Source: [Clostridium] aerotolerans DSM 5434 (GTDB taxonomy: Bacteria > Bacillota > Clostridia > Lachnospirales > Lachnospiraceae). Taken from it: DNA of 64,000 nt. A program made the translations under genes and the position numbers. Every line of letters begins with the position of its first letter. Position 1 is the stretch's first letter. The notes under the pieces are model-generated. The model was not told the DNA's origin. It ran no database searches and saw nothing but the letters and a program-made list of their open reading frames with translations. Below are positions 30,298 through 39,008 of this stretch, one piece after another. The stretch spans positions 30,903 to 94,902 of the forward strand of contig NZ_JHWJ01000018.1 of assembly GCF_000687555.1 (NCBI RefSeq), written 5' to 3'.

Positions 30298-30903
30298 TTA
30301 TTTAGAGCTGCACCGTTTTAACTGTTTCCTCATGACCAGTCCCTGCTCTGCCTCTGCAGAAACATAAAATCCCATTTTCTGATACATCTCAAAATGGCCT
30401 CCGAAATTCGAAGATTGGTAACTGGATTCTTTGTATGGGTATACTTCTACAAAATCGAATCCATCTTGAGCGGCATCCTTACAAGCACGTTCCAATAACT
30501 GGGTAGCAATGCCCTGCCGTTTCATATCTGGTGCAATCATAAAACAAAAAATAGATTTTACCTTTACGTCCGAGCCAGGCTCCTCTAAAGGCACATAATC
30601 CATAAATCTTTGCCAACTTGCACATTTCAAGCAATCTGACTTTGTATTAGCATTACACCAGCCAACCACCCTATCACCATGATAGGCAAGATAACCTTGA
30701 ACGTTATTGCCTTTGACATATTCATAGGCACACTCTCTGCGATTCTTTGCGGTTGAAAGATCTTTCTTCTTATAATCTTCGTTACTCCAGCAGACACAAT
30801 AACATTTATTTTCATCTACATTATCATCATGTGGTGTAACATCAAAAAAATGAACATAATCTTCTGCCAGATCTGGCGTCAGTTCGCGTATTTCAATACT
30901 CAT
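30298..30903 (-). CDS. GNAT-family N-acetyltransferase, 201 aa
   Basis: The acetyl-CoA binding motif A is FMIAPDMKRQGIATQLLERA, followed by FDFVEVYPY. The N-terminal half is Cys-rich (CYCVCW, CLKCASW), as in a GNAT subgroup common in Firmicutes. It starts after GGGGG. Substrate unknown. Confidence 0.8.
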   Translation of the reverse strand: MSIEIRELTPDLAEDYVHFFDVTPHDDNVDENKCYCVCWSNEDYKKKDLSTAKNRRECAYEYVKGNNVQGYLAYHGDRVVGWCNANTKSDCLKCASWQRFMDYVPLEEPGSDVKVKSIFCFMIAPDMKRQGIATQLLERACKDAAQDGFDFVEVYPYKESSYQSSNFGGHFEMYQKMGFYVSAEAEQGLVMRKQLKRCSSK

Positions 30904-30986
30904 TGTTTACCCCCATTATATATCATTTATTTTAAAATATTTTTCTCATTCATAGCAAATAAAGATAAATACCCAAAGACTAAATA

Positions 30987-31400
30987 TTAAAAATCACACA
31001 TCAGCTCCCAATGAACTCCAAAACGATCCCTGACACTGCCTATAATCACCATATAAGGCGGTCTTTCCAGTGGCTTTATTACCTCTCCACCCTCACTAAG
31101 TATGGGAAAGGCATTTTCAACCTCCTCTGCAGTATCAAACCCAATAATATGTTTCACCTTTTTCGCTAGATTCACATCCTCATCGCTGGACAAATCGCTC
31201 AGCCTTACCTCTTGTTCATCAAACATGATTTCGGAATGGTAAACCAGCGAATCCTTAGACGAATCTGCTTGCTCCCAGCCATTTTTCACAGCATCGGAAT
31301 AATGTATCAAATTCTTTACCCTACACCCAAAGGCCCGCTTGTATACCTCCAAGGCTTCTTCCGACTCTCCAGAAAAACATAATTGTTGAATGAATTTCAT
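30987..31400 (-). CDS. PhnB-like VOC-family protein
   Basis: A 137-residue VOC fold. FIQQLCFSGESEEALEVYKRAFGCRV at the N-terminus and VRDRFGVHWELMCDF at the C-terminus are typical of the PhnB group. It starts after AAGGGGG. Function unknown. Confidence 0.8.
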   Translation of the reverse strand: MKFIQQLCFSGESEEALEVYKRAFGCRVKNLIHYSDAVKNGWEQADSSKDSLVYHSEIMFDEQEVRLSDLSSDEDVNLAKKVKHIIGFDTAEEVENAFPILSEGGEVIKPLERPPYMVIIGSVRDRFGVHWELMCDF

Positions 31401-31495
31401 ATGAACCCCCTTAAATATATGTCTTACAGTTTATGTGTTTCTCTTCCCAATTTCCTGTCACATACAGTCCGACTGCAATGGATACCTCCCATTAT

Positions 31496-32065
31496 TTATA
31501 TAGATGTATACTCAAATACCTCATCTAGCTTCATAAAAAGCTGGGTATGCTTTGTCAATTCCTCATATCCCTTATTTTTCAGGCACCATTTCATAGCCGT
31601 CAGAACAAGTGAAGCATATAAATTTGACAAATAATCTAATATCTCTGGTGATTGCTTATTCTTTAACTTTTGGCTTTCATAAAAACTCTTCTGTAAAAAG
31701 TCCGACATGTCTTCATATAAATGAATGGAGTCTGTATGAATGGTAAAGAGGGCCAGAATCTCCTCACTCCTATCTTCCAAGACCTGATACAAAGGCTTGA
31801 TAACCATAAAGGCGTCTTCCACCGTATCGCAATCAAGCCGGTCTATCACGCCAGATTTCAGTGTATCTAATATCTCGCTGCAAAGAGCTTCAGCGAGCTG
31901 ATATTTATCCGTGTAATGCTTATAAAAGGTAGAACGGTTTATAAGTGCACGATCAAGAATATCCTGAATGGTTATTTTATGAAAGTCCTTTTCCATTAAC
32001 AAGGACAGAAAAACGTTCTCAATGTTTTTTCTGGTCTTTATAACACGCAAGTCATTCTGATTCAT
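31496..32065 (-). CDS. TetR-family transcriptional regulator
   Basis: A 189-residue regulator. The N-terminal HTH is FHKITIQDILDRALINRSTFYKHYTDKYQLAEAL, and the C-terminal helical domain resembles TetR_C_7-type regulators. It is divergent from the HXXEE membrane protein (32222), a likely target. Confidence 0.88.
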   Translation of the reverse strand: MNQNDLRVIKTRKNIENVFLSLLMEKDFHKITIQDILDRALINRSTFYKHYTDKYQLAEALCSEILDTLKSGVIDRLDCDTVEDAFMVIKPLYQVLEDRSEEILALFTIHTDSIHLYEDMSDFLQKSFYESQKLKNKQSPEILDYLSNLYASLVLTAMKWCLKNKGYEELTKHTQLFMKLDEVFEYTSI

Positions 32066-32166
32066 ATTTATCTTCTCCCTTTGATTATTTTAAAACTTCT
32101 TTTGCAGATAAGCAACACTATATCCTTTTTTGTAGCTTATATTAATAATTAGTCAAATTCTGTTGA

Positions 32167-32194
32167 TTGAATTATTTCGCCTAATATCTATAAT
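32167..32194 (+). promoter_or_regulatory. Promoter of the HXXEE-protein gene
   Basis: TTGAAT (32167-32172), 16-nt spacer, TATAAT (32189-32194). Confidence 0.55.
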
Positions 32195-32221
32195 TATAAA
32201 TAAAAAAGGAGTGATAAAATT

Positions 32222-32734
32222 ATGAATGAACTTAAATGGTTTGCCTGGCTATTTCCATTATTATTTATTGTACATGACATGGAAGAAATTATTACAGCAA
32301 AGAACTGGTGTAAAAAAGAATTGCATCAGATCATTCCCCTGCCCATCACCCCCTTTGGTAATACCAAAAGTACAGCGGGCTTTGCAGTTGCAGTCTTTGA
32401 AGAATTGATTTTATGGATTCTTGCCACTCTGCTGGGGAACATCACTGGTTTTTATGGATTATGGTACGGGTTCCTGGCTGCCAATATCATTCACCTGATC
32501 CTGTTTCACATGATTATTTTCCCTCTATCCTATCGCCGATATGTCCCTGGTGTAGTCACCGCATGGCTGACTCTGATTCCATTCTGTTATATTTTTTATC
32601 TGGCTCAAACGGTTTTAAATTATTCCGTTCTTCAAATTGCACTCTGGGTGACAATCGGATTCTTATTGGCACTTGGTAATGTGAAACTACTGCATAATAA
32701 TATCGATCTGCTTGCTAGACTGACAGGAGAATGA
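32222..32734 (+). CDS. HXXEE-domain membrane protein
   Basis: A 170-residue membrane protein with about five TM helices. The defining motif HDMEE (residues 18-22) lies in LFIVHDMEEIITAKNW, and a second Glu pair in VAVFEELILWILA follows. Function of the family is unknown; the conserved His/Glu may bind metal. AAAGGAG precedes the ATG. It is divergent from the TetR gene. Confidence 0.82.
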   Translation: MNELKWFAWLFPLLFIVHDMEEIITAKNWCKKELHQIIPLPITPFGNTKSTAGFAVAVFEELILWILATLLGNITGFYGLWYGFLAANIIHLILFHMIIFPLSYRRYVPGVVTAWLTLIPFCYIFYLAQTVLNYSVLQIALWVTIGFLLALGNVKLLHNNIDLLARLTGE

Positions 32735-33100
32735 GAGCTGAATCATTGGCATTTAGAACACATACCAAATAACAACCATTATCATAAACATAAATAATCT
32801 CATATAAAAGATGATTGCTACATCTGACTATGTGATTTACCATTCTATATAATCAAGTGTTCTTATCCATACTTATGGCTATTAGCAAATTTTTAACAGC
32901 AAAAAAGACTTCACACTTTCATGCGAAGTCTTTTTCCATATAGTCATCTTACTAGTCAAAAGATAAGCTAAATACTATTTCAATTCATATTTTGGCAAAT
33001 GAAAGCATTGAAATATAAATATCTCAAAGATATATGGTAACTACTACTTGATCGAAACTAATGATCTATTAAAGATCATAATCAATTATCAAACGAAATA
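32735..33100. other. 366-nt AT-rich intergenic region
   Basis: Holds one terminator (32901-32935) between convergent genes. Nothing else recognised. Confidence 0.6.
32901..32935. terminator. Bidirectional terminator
   Basis: AAAAAAGACTTC / GAAGTCTTTTT with a 12-nt loop. It can end the S8 peptidase transcript (minus) and the HXXEE transcript (plus). The hairpin is similar to the one at 36279-36311. Confidence 0.8.
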
Positions 33101-34825
33101 TTATTTCTTCCTAACTTTAAGGAAAGTTTCATAGATATCCAAAATTCCATAACCCCATTCAGCATTAGGGTACTTAATTTCATGACTTCTATAAACCCCA
33201 TCTATTAGAAACTGTTTTACGTCGATACCCGTCATAAAAGGGTATTCCTTTCGAATAATACCCCACTCTAAAACCATTGCAGCAATACCTGTAGTTTCTG
33301 CCGCCGCCAAGCTGGTTCCAGACTTAAATGTCTCTCCAAATGTTGTTGGACAATAAATAGAAACCCCGGGAGCTGCTAAATCTGGTTTTACCATGTTATT
33401 ACGTGTGTAACCTCTACCAGCAAACATATAAATACCTTCATTGCGATGATCATATGCAGTGACAGTAATCGGAAGTAGAGCATCACTTGGTGATGTTAAT
33501 GTAGTTTCTGGATTTTTTTCTTCAAATTCGGTAAATTCACTTGAACTGCTTATTTGGGTGGATTCTTTTAGAAAGCCACTCATTGGAATCCAGATATGAA
33601 AACCAGAAGACATATAATCTCCAGTACCATAAACATCAATTGACCATCGACCAGGTGCTGGATTATCAAAGCATATAAGTATAAGGGGATCGCCTGTATG
33701 TGGTTCTACATTGTAATATTCAATAATTACAGTTGTATTTTCAAAATAAAATTTTTTCACCACTCTATCTATACCTGCTGGTATTATATCAAGTCTATCA
33801 CCAGTTGGAGAGCTTATGCCAACAAAATAATGAGCGGGTGATTTTCCCCATATTTCAATGCTGAAATTTTTTTCATTTTCTGCAATCTTTAAAAATACTG
33901 ATTTTTTATACTCAGTACTGCCTCCATTCTTTTCAGCAAAAAAATAATGATGTCCAGCTAAATTTTCTTGACCTGCTGCCACAATAATGGCTACGCCTTG
34001 TCTAATTGAAAGATCTGAAAGCATTCGACATAATGTACTTAACCCATCATGAGATCCTTGGTTTGTACCAACAGCAACGCAAATTGCAATTGGGCGATTC
34101 AACTTTCTTGCAGTGTTGAATAAATATTGTATACCAAACATGATATCATCTTCTTGATAGGATAGAGTATCTTCTGGTGTTGGATAAATGTGCTTCATAG
34201 TAGTTTTTGCCGGTTTTAGCTTTACAATGATATATTCAGCGTATGGTGCAACCCCTCGAAAAGTACCAATATCTGAACCACCAGCAAGAGCAGCTATTCT
34301 AGTTCCATGCCCTTGTTCATCTGTTGACGGAACGATAGAGTGAGGATCTTCACTCTTTAGTGCAAGGTCTATTTGGTTTCTTGTATATTCAGTTCCATAA
34401 TAAAAAATATCCTTTGATGCATCCATATTTTCAATCGTTTGATCCCATATAGATACAATTCTAGTCGTTTGATCGTTATATTGAAAGATTGGATTAGTAT
34501 ATTCAATTCCAGTATCAATAAAACCTAGTAATACACCTTGACCTTTTAAAGCAAAATTAGGAATATTCTGTATTTTATCTACATTCATGGCCTCTAAATT
34601 AGTTAAATCAAGCAATCCAAATAGTCTTGGTAATACAGGATATCTATTATCAATAGGGTTTTCCTTTGCTTTATCAATAGGAATATAAATAACCGCATCT
34701 CTATCGTTTATGCTATTAATCACACCACCAACAGATTCCGCGTACTGTTCATTAAAAACATTAGGTTCTATAAACAAATTTATATAATCATTGCTTATTA
34801 TTTTTTTTCTATTTTCTTCTGTCAT
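33101..34825 (-). CDS. Csp-like S8 (subtilisin-family) peptidase
   Basis: A 574-residue protease with no signal peptide. A prodomain-like region occupies residues 1-90. The triad is intact: Asp104 in LLGFIDTGIEY, His173 in DEQGHGTRIAAL, and Ser505 in FKSGTSLAAAETTG. The inserted jelly-roll-like region between His and Ser is typical of clostridial CspB/CspC-type proteins. At the oxyanion position the usual AAGNE reads AAGQE, an Asn-to-Gln change that could weaken catalysis. Csp proteases act in spore germination in Clostridium perfringens and C. difficile; this copy stands alone in an AT-rich stretch, so its role is open. Confidence 0.83.
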   Translation of the reverse strand: MTEENRKKIISNDYINLFIEPNVFNEQYAESVGGVINSINDRDAVIYIPIDKAKENPIDNRYPVLPRLFGLLDLTNLEAMNVDKIQNIPNFALKGQGVLLGFIDTGIEYTNPIFQYNDQTTRIVSIWDQTIENMDASKDIFYYGTEYTRNQIDLALKSEDPHSIVPSTDEQGHGTRIAALAGGSDIGTFRGVAPYAEYIIVKLKPAKTTMKHIYPTPEDTLSYQEDDIMFGIQYLFNTARKLNRPIAICVAVGTNQGSHDGLSTLCRMLSDLSIRQGVAIIVAAGQENLAGHHYFFAEKNGGSTEYKKSVFLKIAENEKNFSIEIWGKSPAHYFVGISSPTGDRLDIIPAGIDRVVKKFYFENTTVIIEYYNVEPHTGDPLILICFDNPAPGRWSIDVYGTGDYMSSGFHIWIPMSGFLKESTQISSSSEFTEFEEKNPETTLTSPSDALLPITVTAYDHRNEGIYMFAGRGYTRNNMVKPDLAAPGVSIYCPTTFGETFKSGTSLAAAETTGIAAMVLEWGIIRKEYPFMTGIDVKQFLIDGVYRSHEIKYPNAEWGYGILDIYETFLKVRKK

Positions 34826-34984
34826 TTTTTATTCCTATTTACTTTTTTGTTATTTTATTTTATGAGTTTAATAAAAATCTGTGCAAAGAATTAAAAGTAT
34901 TAATTTCCTATAGAGATATGTTAGGTAACTAAAATATCATAGATTCATATAATGTAATCAAATGTCACAGCAATGAAGGATTAC

Positions 34985-35170
34985 ATGGACCAGTATAAAC
35001 AGTCAAGGTATACACAGAATAATAATTATGCAAATCAGGAGCAATATTATAACGGTTTTTATGAACAACAACGTTGTCCTGCTATTTGTCCTTATGATCA
35101 AACCCAATGCGTACTGACAGCAGGGCATTGGGGCAAGCATAAGTGTTCCCAAAATCATGAATGGTTTTAA
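34985..35170 (+). CDS. Small Cys/His-containing protein, about 61 aa
   Basis: Not recognised. A Tyr/Asn/Gln-rich N-terminus is followed by CPAICPYDQTQCVLTAGHWGKHKCSQNHEWF, with four Cys and three His that could bind a metal. The ATG at 34985 has AAGGA upstream; an ATG 12 nt earlier has no site. Divergent from the S8 peptidase gene. Confidence 0.5.
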   Translation: MDQYKQSRYTQNNNYANQEQYYNGFYEQQRCPAICPYDQTQCVLTAGHWGKHKCSQNHEWF

Positions 35171-35292
35171 TGACCTTTCGTTATCCTGTAAGATATACAG
35201 GAAAATCTTATGTAAATAGGCCCTGTGTCAATAGTTGGGGCGTAGTTCGGTTAGAACCCGCCTTTGACTTTGGTGTGCCTTTAGATATACTA

Positions 35293-35322
35293 ATGGACAC
35301 AGGCGAAAACGCCTGTGCCCAT
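35293..35322. repeat. Strong hairpin (13-bp dyad)
   Basis: ATGGACACAGGCG and CGCCTGTGCCCAT pair with one G-T wobble around a 4-nt loop. TTTT follows on the plus strand, so it may end the 34985 transcript or mark the 3' end of the secreted-protein gene on the minus strand. Confidence 0.6.
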
Positions 35323-35338
35323 TTTCAAATACCAAATC

Positions 35339-35866
35339 TTATGGCAATACAAATGTATTTGCTGCTGAAAGCGTATTCCAAGGACTCATTGCATTTGTAA
35401 ATTTAGCTGTTATACTTAAATTCATTCCACTTACTTCACTACTATATATAATTCCTGTATGAAAATATCGAATATAACCATAGGCAATATTATCACTTCC
35501 CCATAGTACTTGCGTCTCATTTATATTTTCTGAACATAAACTACCATTTTTCCAAACGAATCTTGTGCCAGCTCTGCTCGTTCCAATTTCTCTTGTTACT
35601 ACATGAATCTCATTCTTATCATCCAATGCTAAATCAATAATTTGCAATGATGTTAAGCCCGGCGCGGGTGCTCTAAGAATGGGGTTGGTTTTTACTTGAT
35701 CATTTGCTGATTCCGTGGAGCTACCCAATCCTAAGCTTGTCCAGCCCTTAGGTAAGTAATCGCTGCCATTAGATGCAGCTTGCGCCTTAATAGAGATACC
35801 ACTAGACAAAATAACAATAGCCGCCATCATAACCAATGAAATAACCACTTTTTTTAATTTCTCCAT
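35339..35866 (-). CDS. Secreted hypothetical protein, possibly DUF4879/YolA-like
   Basis: 175 residues with a clear Sec signal peptide (KKVVISLVMMAAIVILSSG, cleavage after AQA near residue 31). The mature part contains RAPAPGLTSLQIIDL and ends NAMSPWNTLSAANTFVLP. These resemble the start and end of YolA/DUF4879 proteins as I remember them; the match is not checked. It starts after GGAGGT. Function unknown. Confidence 0.6.
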   Translation of the reverse strand: MEKLKKVVISLVMMAAIVILSSGISIKAQAASNGSDYLPKGWTSLGLGSSTESANDQVKTNPILRAPAPGLTSLQIIDLALDDKNEIHVVTREIGTSRAGTRFVWKNGSLCSENINETQVLWGSDNIAYGYIRYFHTGIIYSSEVSGMNLSITAKFTNAMSPWNTLSAANTFVLP

Positions 35867-36429
35867 ATATTACCTCCATAAATGTTTTATATTCTTTCTT
35901 ACAAAAATAGTCTACAATAAATGACATAAAACCTAAAATAACAAAAAGACTTATTTTAAAAAATTGATTGGTATTATCTTCTTCTGTATAGAATTTTTTT
36001 ACTCAAATAAGTATGATTTGTTAAATGTTAACCGATGACTTACCATCTTTTGTTGTAGTAATTCAGCTCATTGGAATCACCTCCAGACTAAATCAAGGAA
36101 ACCACTTATCTATCAATTTCAGTATATTCCAGAATATACATTTATTAACCAAAGTACCAATATTGTACAAGTTAAGTGCCAATATTAACACTTCAATCTT
36201 ATGAAAAGGTAATCCGCTAAGCAAATTTGTAACGTAAAGAAACGAAGGTACAATTTAGCTGGTTATGGTATTAGCCGTAAAAAAAAGACCCCACACTCAC
36301 ATGTGAAGTCTTTCTATATCACGAAACTCTCTTCCCGTCCGATACCTCGTCCGAAAAAATCATCCCGATATGAGTAAATTCTAAATAAATCTCCCTTACC
36401 CAACTGACAAACCCTTATAAAATAAGGAT
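35867..36429. other. 563-nt AT-rich intergenic region
   Basis: No gene recognised. It holds the terminator of the rpsF-ssb-rpsR operon (36279-36311). A GGAGGTGA-like site near 36078 (minus) leads only to a two-codon ORF. Confidence 0.6.
36279..36311 (-). terminator. Terminator of the rpsF-ssb-rpsR operon
   Basis: On the minus strand AGACTTCACA (36302-36311) pairs with TGTGGGGTCT (36286-36295), including wobble pairs, followed by a T8 run. Confidence 0.85.
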
Positions 36430-36696
36430 TTACTCCATTGTATAAGGCATAAGAGCGATGTGTCTAGCTCTCTTAATAGCAACGGTAAGTGCTCTCTGGT
36501 GCTTAGCACAGTTGCCTGTGATACGTCTAGGAAGGATTTTTCCTCTCTCAGATACATATCTTTTTAATTTATTTGCGTCTTTAAAATCAATTACGCCGTT
36601 CTTCTCGCCACAGAATACGCAAACTTTTTTTCTTCTACGCATTCCGCCTCTTTTGAACTTAGCGCCATCAGCTTTATCATTTCTGTTGAATGCCAT
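36430..36696 (-). CDS. rpsR: 30S ribosomal protein bS18
   Basis: 88 residues. [17 protein letters not shown] and [29 protein letters not shown] are diagnostic. The CxxC plus Cys/His pattern is of the zinc-binding type of S18. Third gene of the conserved rpsF-ssb-rpsR operon, 21 nt after ssb. Confidence 0.97.
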   Translation of the reverse strand: MAFNRNDKADGAKFKRGGMRRRKKVCVFCGEKNGVIDFKDANKLKRYVSERGKILPRRITGNCAKHQRALTVAIKRARHIALMPYTME

Positions 36697-36717
36697 TGGT
36701 ACTACCTCCTATCAGAT

Positions 36718-37167
36718 TTAGTTGAATGGAAGTCCTTCGTCTTCGACTCCATCCGGGATATTCATAAATCCATCGCCGATTGCACTGGAAGGAGTTGGTC
36801 TGGAAGTTGGCTGGTATCCGCCTTCTCCTGATGCTCCACCTTTGCTGTCTGCGAATTCCTGATCTTCTACAACGATATCTGTTGTATAAACCTTTACGCC
36901 GTCTTTATTCGTATAACTTCCAGTCTGGATCCTTCCGGAAACCAATACTCTCATACCCTGACGGAAATACTTCTCTGCAAACTCTCCTGCCTTGTCAAAT
37001 GCAACACAGTTGATAAAATCAGCAGTCTGTTCATTGCCATCCTGATTTCTGCGGCCTCTGCGGTCAACAGCAAGGCTGTACCTTGCGATTGCCATGGAGC
37101 GCTCACCTTGGGAATATCTTACTTCTGGATCACGGGTCAATCTACCCATAAGGATTACTTTGTTCAT
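36718..37167 (-). CDS. ssb: Single-stranded DNA-binding protein
   Basis: 149 residues. The OB-fold begins MNKVILMGRLTRDPEVRYSQG and includes FINCVAFDKAGEFAEKYFRQGMRVLVSGRIQTGSYTNKDG. A Gly/Ser/Pro linker leads to the acidic tip DEGLPFN, close to the canonical DDDLPF that recruits repair proteins. Between rpsF and rpsR, as is usual. Confidence 0.97.
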   Translation of the reverse strand: MNKVILMGRLTRDPEVRYSQGERSMAIARYSLAVDRRGRRNQDGNEQTADFINCVAFDKAGEFAEKYFRQGMRVLVSGRIQTGSYTNKDGVKVYTTDIVVEDQEFADSKGGASGEGGYQPTSRPTPSSAIGDGFMNIPDGVEDEGLPFN

Positions 37168-37189
37168 ACGATCACGCTTTCTTTATCTA

Positions 37190-37477
37190 TTATGCCTCTT
37201 GTCTTACGCATAAGTATCTGATAACCGGCTCCATAATACGAATGTGTGCTTCTAACTCATTCGGTGTTGTGGAATCGCCATCAAATTTGATGAAGTAGTA
37301 GAATCCCTCTTTCATCTTCTGAATTTCGTAAGCTAATCTCTTCTTACCCCATTCATCAATGTTAGTTACAGCGCCGCCGAAACGAGTAATATAACCCGTA
37401 ACTTTTTCGATAGCTGCTGCTCTCTCTTCATCTTCGAGCTTTGCGTTAATAACAACGGCTAACTCATATTTGTTCAT
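37190..37477 (-). CDS. rpsF: 30S ribosomal protein bS6
   Basis: 95 residues: MNKYELAVVINAKLEDEE at the N-terminus and GKKRLAYEIQKMKEGFYYFIKFD. The ATG at 37477 has AAGGAGG upstream and fits the family; a longer reading is not needed. First gene of rpsF-ssb-rpsR. Confidence 0.97.
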   Translation of the reverse strand: MNKYELAVVINAKLEDEERAAAIEKVTGYITRFGGAVTNIDEWGKKRLAYEIQKMKEGFYYFIKFDGDSTTPNELEAHIRIMEPVIRYLCVRQEA

Positions 37478-37502
37478 GCTTGTTACCTCCTTGTGGTCTC
37501 TG

Positions 37503-37526
37503 GCCCCTGCTTTCAGTATCAGGAGC
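37503..37526 (-). promoter_or_regulatory. Leader hairpin upstream of rpsF
   Basis: On the minus strand GCTCCTG (37520-37526) pairs with CAGGGGC (37503-37509). It lies about 25 nt before the start codon, where S6:S18 autoregulatory leaders occur. Match to that motif not verified. Confidence 0.4.
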
Positions 37527-37628
37527 AAGGATTCTCTATGTCACGAGTTAACATTATACAGGAAATATTCTACAAAAGCAAGTCCTTTTCTTAATTTTAA
37601 AGGCTTTTTCCCGCATAAATTGGGGTTT

Positions 37629-37826
37629 TTACTGCTTTGGATTGCCGTCACTGGCTTTTAAGCCTCTGGTATTCTTTTCCACCAGCTTTCTGGGCACCAT
37701 AATCATATGTCCGCAGCCCATACATTTTAAGCGAAAATCCGCTCCAACTCTTAAGATTTCCCACTCCTGACTGCCGCAGGGATGCTGTTTTTTCAGTTTT
37801 ACAATATCGCCAATTTCATAATTCAT
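37629..37826 (-). CDS. DUF951-family small protein
   Basis: 65 residues: YEIGDIVKLKKQHPCGSQEWEILRVGADFRLKCMGCGHMIMVPRKLVEK. One CG plus a CxxC pair suggest a small metal or nucleic-acid-binding beta-barrel. Well conserved in Firmicutes, often near rpsF/ssb as here; function unknown. Confidence 0.85.
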   Translation of the reverse strand: MNYEIGDIVKLKKQHPCGSQEWEILRVGADFRLKCMGCGHMIMVPRKLVEKNTRGLKASDGNPKQ

Positions 37827-37868
37827 AAAAACACCTGCCTACCCATTTGGGGCCGCCCTTATATCCAA

Positions 37869-38861
37869 TTATTTTAAAATATTGTCAATGCGCTTTAATT
37901 CATCCTTGGAAAATTCCGTATTTTTCAGACAAGCTACGTTATCCTTTAACTGTGCCACGCTGCTGGCTCCAATGAGAACCGAAGTCACCGCCTCTTCCCT
38001 TAAGACCCAGGCAAGGGCCATCTGGGCCAGACTCTGGCCTCTTTCCTTTGCCAGATCATTTAACTGTCTTACAACAGAAAGATTTTCCTCTGACAGGTAT
38101 CGACCGCCTATGGTGCTTCCTTTTCTGGCCGCCCGGGATCCATTTGGAACGCCGTTTAGATACCGGTCTGTAAGGGCACCCTGTGCCAATGGACTATAGC
38201 AGATACAGCCTGTTCCGCTCTCTAAGAGGGTATCAAAAAGACCTTCCTCTGCCACTCTCTCAAACATGTTATACCGTGGCTGATGGATGAGGCAGGAGAT
38301 TCCCATGCCTTTTAAGACCTTAATGGCCTCCTTAGCTTCCTTGCTGCCGTAATTGGATATACCCACATAAAGTGCCTTTCCCTGTCTGACGATGTCAGCA
38401 AGAGCGCCCATGGTCTCTTCTATAGGTGTTTCCGGATCTGGTCTGTGGTGATAGAAGATATCTACATAATCAAGACCCATACGCTTTAAGCTCTGGTCAA
38501 GACTAGCCATTAAATACTTTCTGGAGCCAAAGTTTCCATAGGGTCCGGGCCACATGTCAAATCCTGCTTTTGTGGAAATGAGCATTTCATCCCGGTATCT
38601 GCCAAGATCACTCTTTAAGACACTGCCAAAGGTTTCTTCTGCCATACCAAAGTAAGGAGCTCCGTAGTTATTTGCCAGGTCAAAATGAGTGATACCCATA
38701 TCAAATGCACTTAAAAGAATGTCTCTCTGGGTGGTAGGAGCCTTCTCCATTCCGAAATTCTGCCACAGCCCTAAAGAAACTCTGGGAAGCATGATTCCGC
38801 TTTTCCCGCAACGCTTGTATTCCATTGTTTCATATCTGTTCTTTGCCGCCTCGTACATCAT
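37869..38861 (-). CDS. Aldo/keto reductase, YghZ/Gpr-like
   Basis: A 330-residue TIM-barrel reductase. GITHFDLANNYG carries the catalytic Asp and Tyr, Lys is in LISTKAGFDMWPGPYG, and YHHRPDPETP is the substrate-pocket His region. The match to E. coli L-glyceraldehyde-3-P reductase (YghZ) is close along the first 150 residues. It may detoxify methylglyoxal-type aldehydes. It starts after GGAG, downstream of the sirtuin gene. Confidence 0.88.
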   Translation of the reverse strand: MMYEAAKNRYETMEYKRCGKSGIMLPRVSLGLWQNFGMEKAPTTQRDILLSAFDMGITHFDLANNYGAPYFGMAEETFGSVLKSDLGRYRDEMLISTKAGFDMWPGPYGNFGSRKYLMASLDQSLKRMGLDYVDIFYHHRPDPETPIEETMGALADIVRQGKALYVGISNYGSKEAKEAIKVLKGMGISCLIHQPRYNMFERVAEEGLFDTLLESGTGCICYSPLAQGALTDRYLNGVPNGSRAARKGSTIGGRYLSEENLSVVRQLNDLAKERGQSLAQMALAWVLREEAVTSVLIGASSVAQLKDNVACLKNTEFSKDELKRIDNILK

Positions 38862-39008
38862 AGTTTCTCTCCTTTACGCTTCCATAAATAGTCCCTAATC
38901 AGTTTCCCTATACGTTCTGTAACATCTTACCAATATTTATACCATATTATCCCTTGTTATGGCTAGGATGTATCTGAAAACTGCTTGTTTCCAGACACAC
39001 CCCAGCAT

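Noticed and set aside
35161..35400. 79-codon plus-strand ORF after the 61-aa protein
   Set aside because: No ribosome site at its start, and it runs antisense into the secreted-protein gene, which has a good signal peptide and Shine-Dalgarno.
36070..36095. Small gene on the minus strand after a GGAGGTGA site
   Set aside because: The following ATG is in frame with a stop two codons later.
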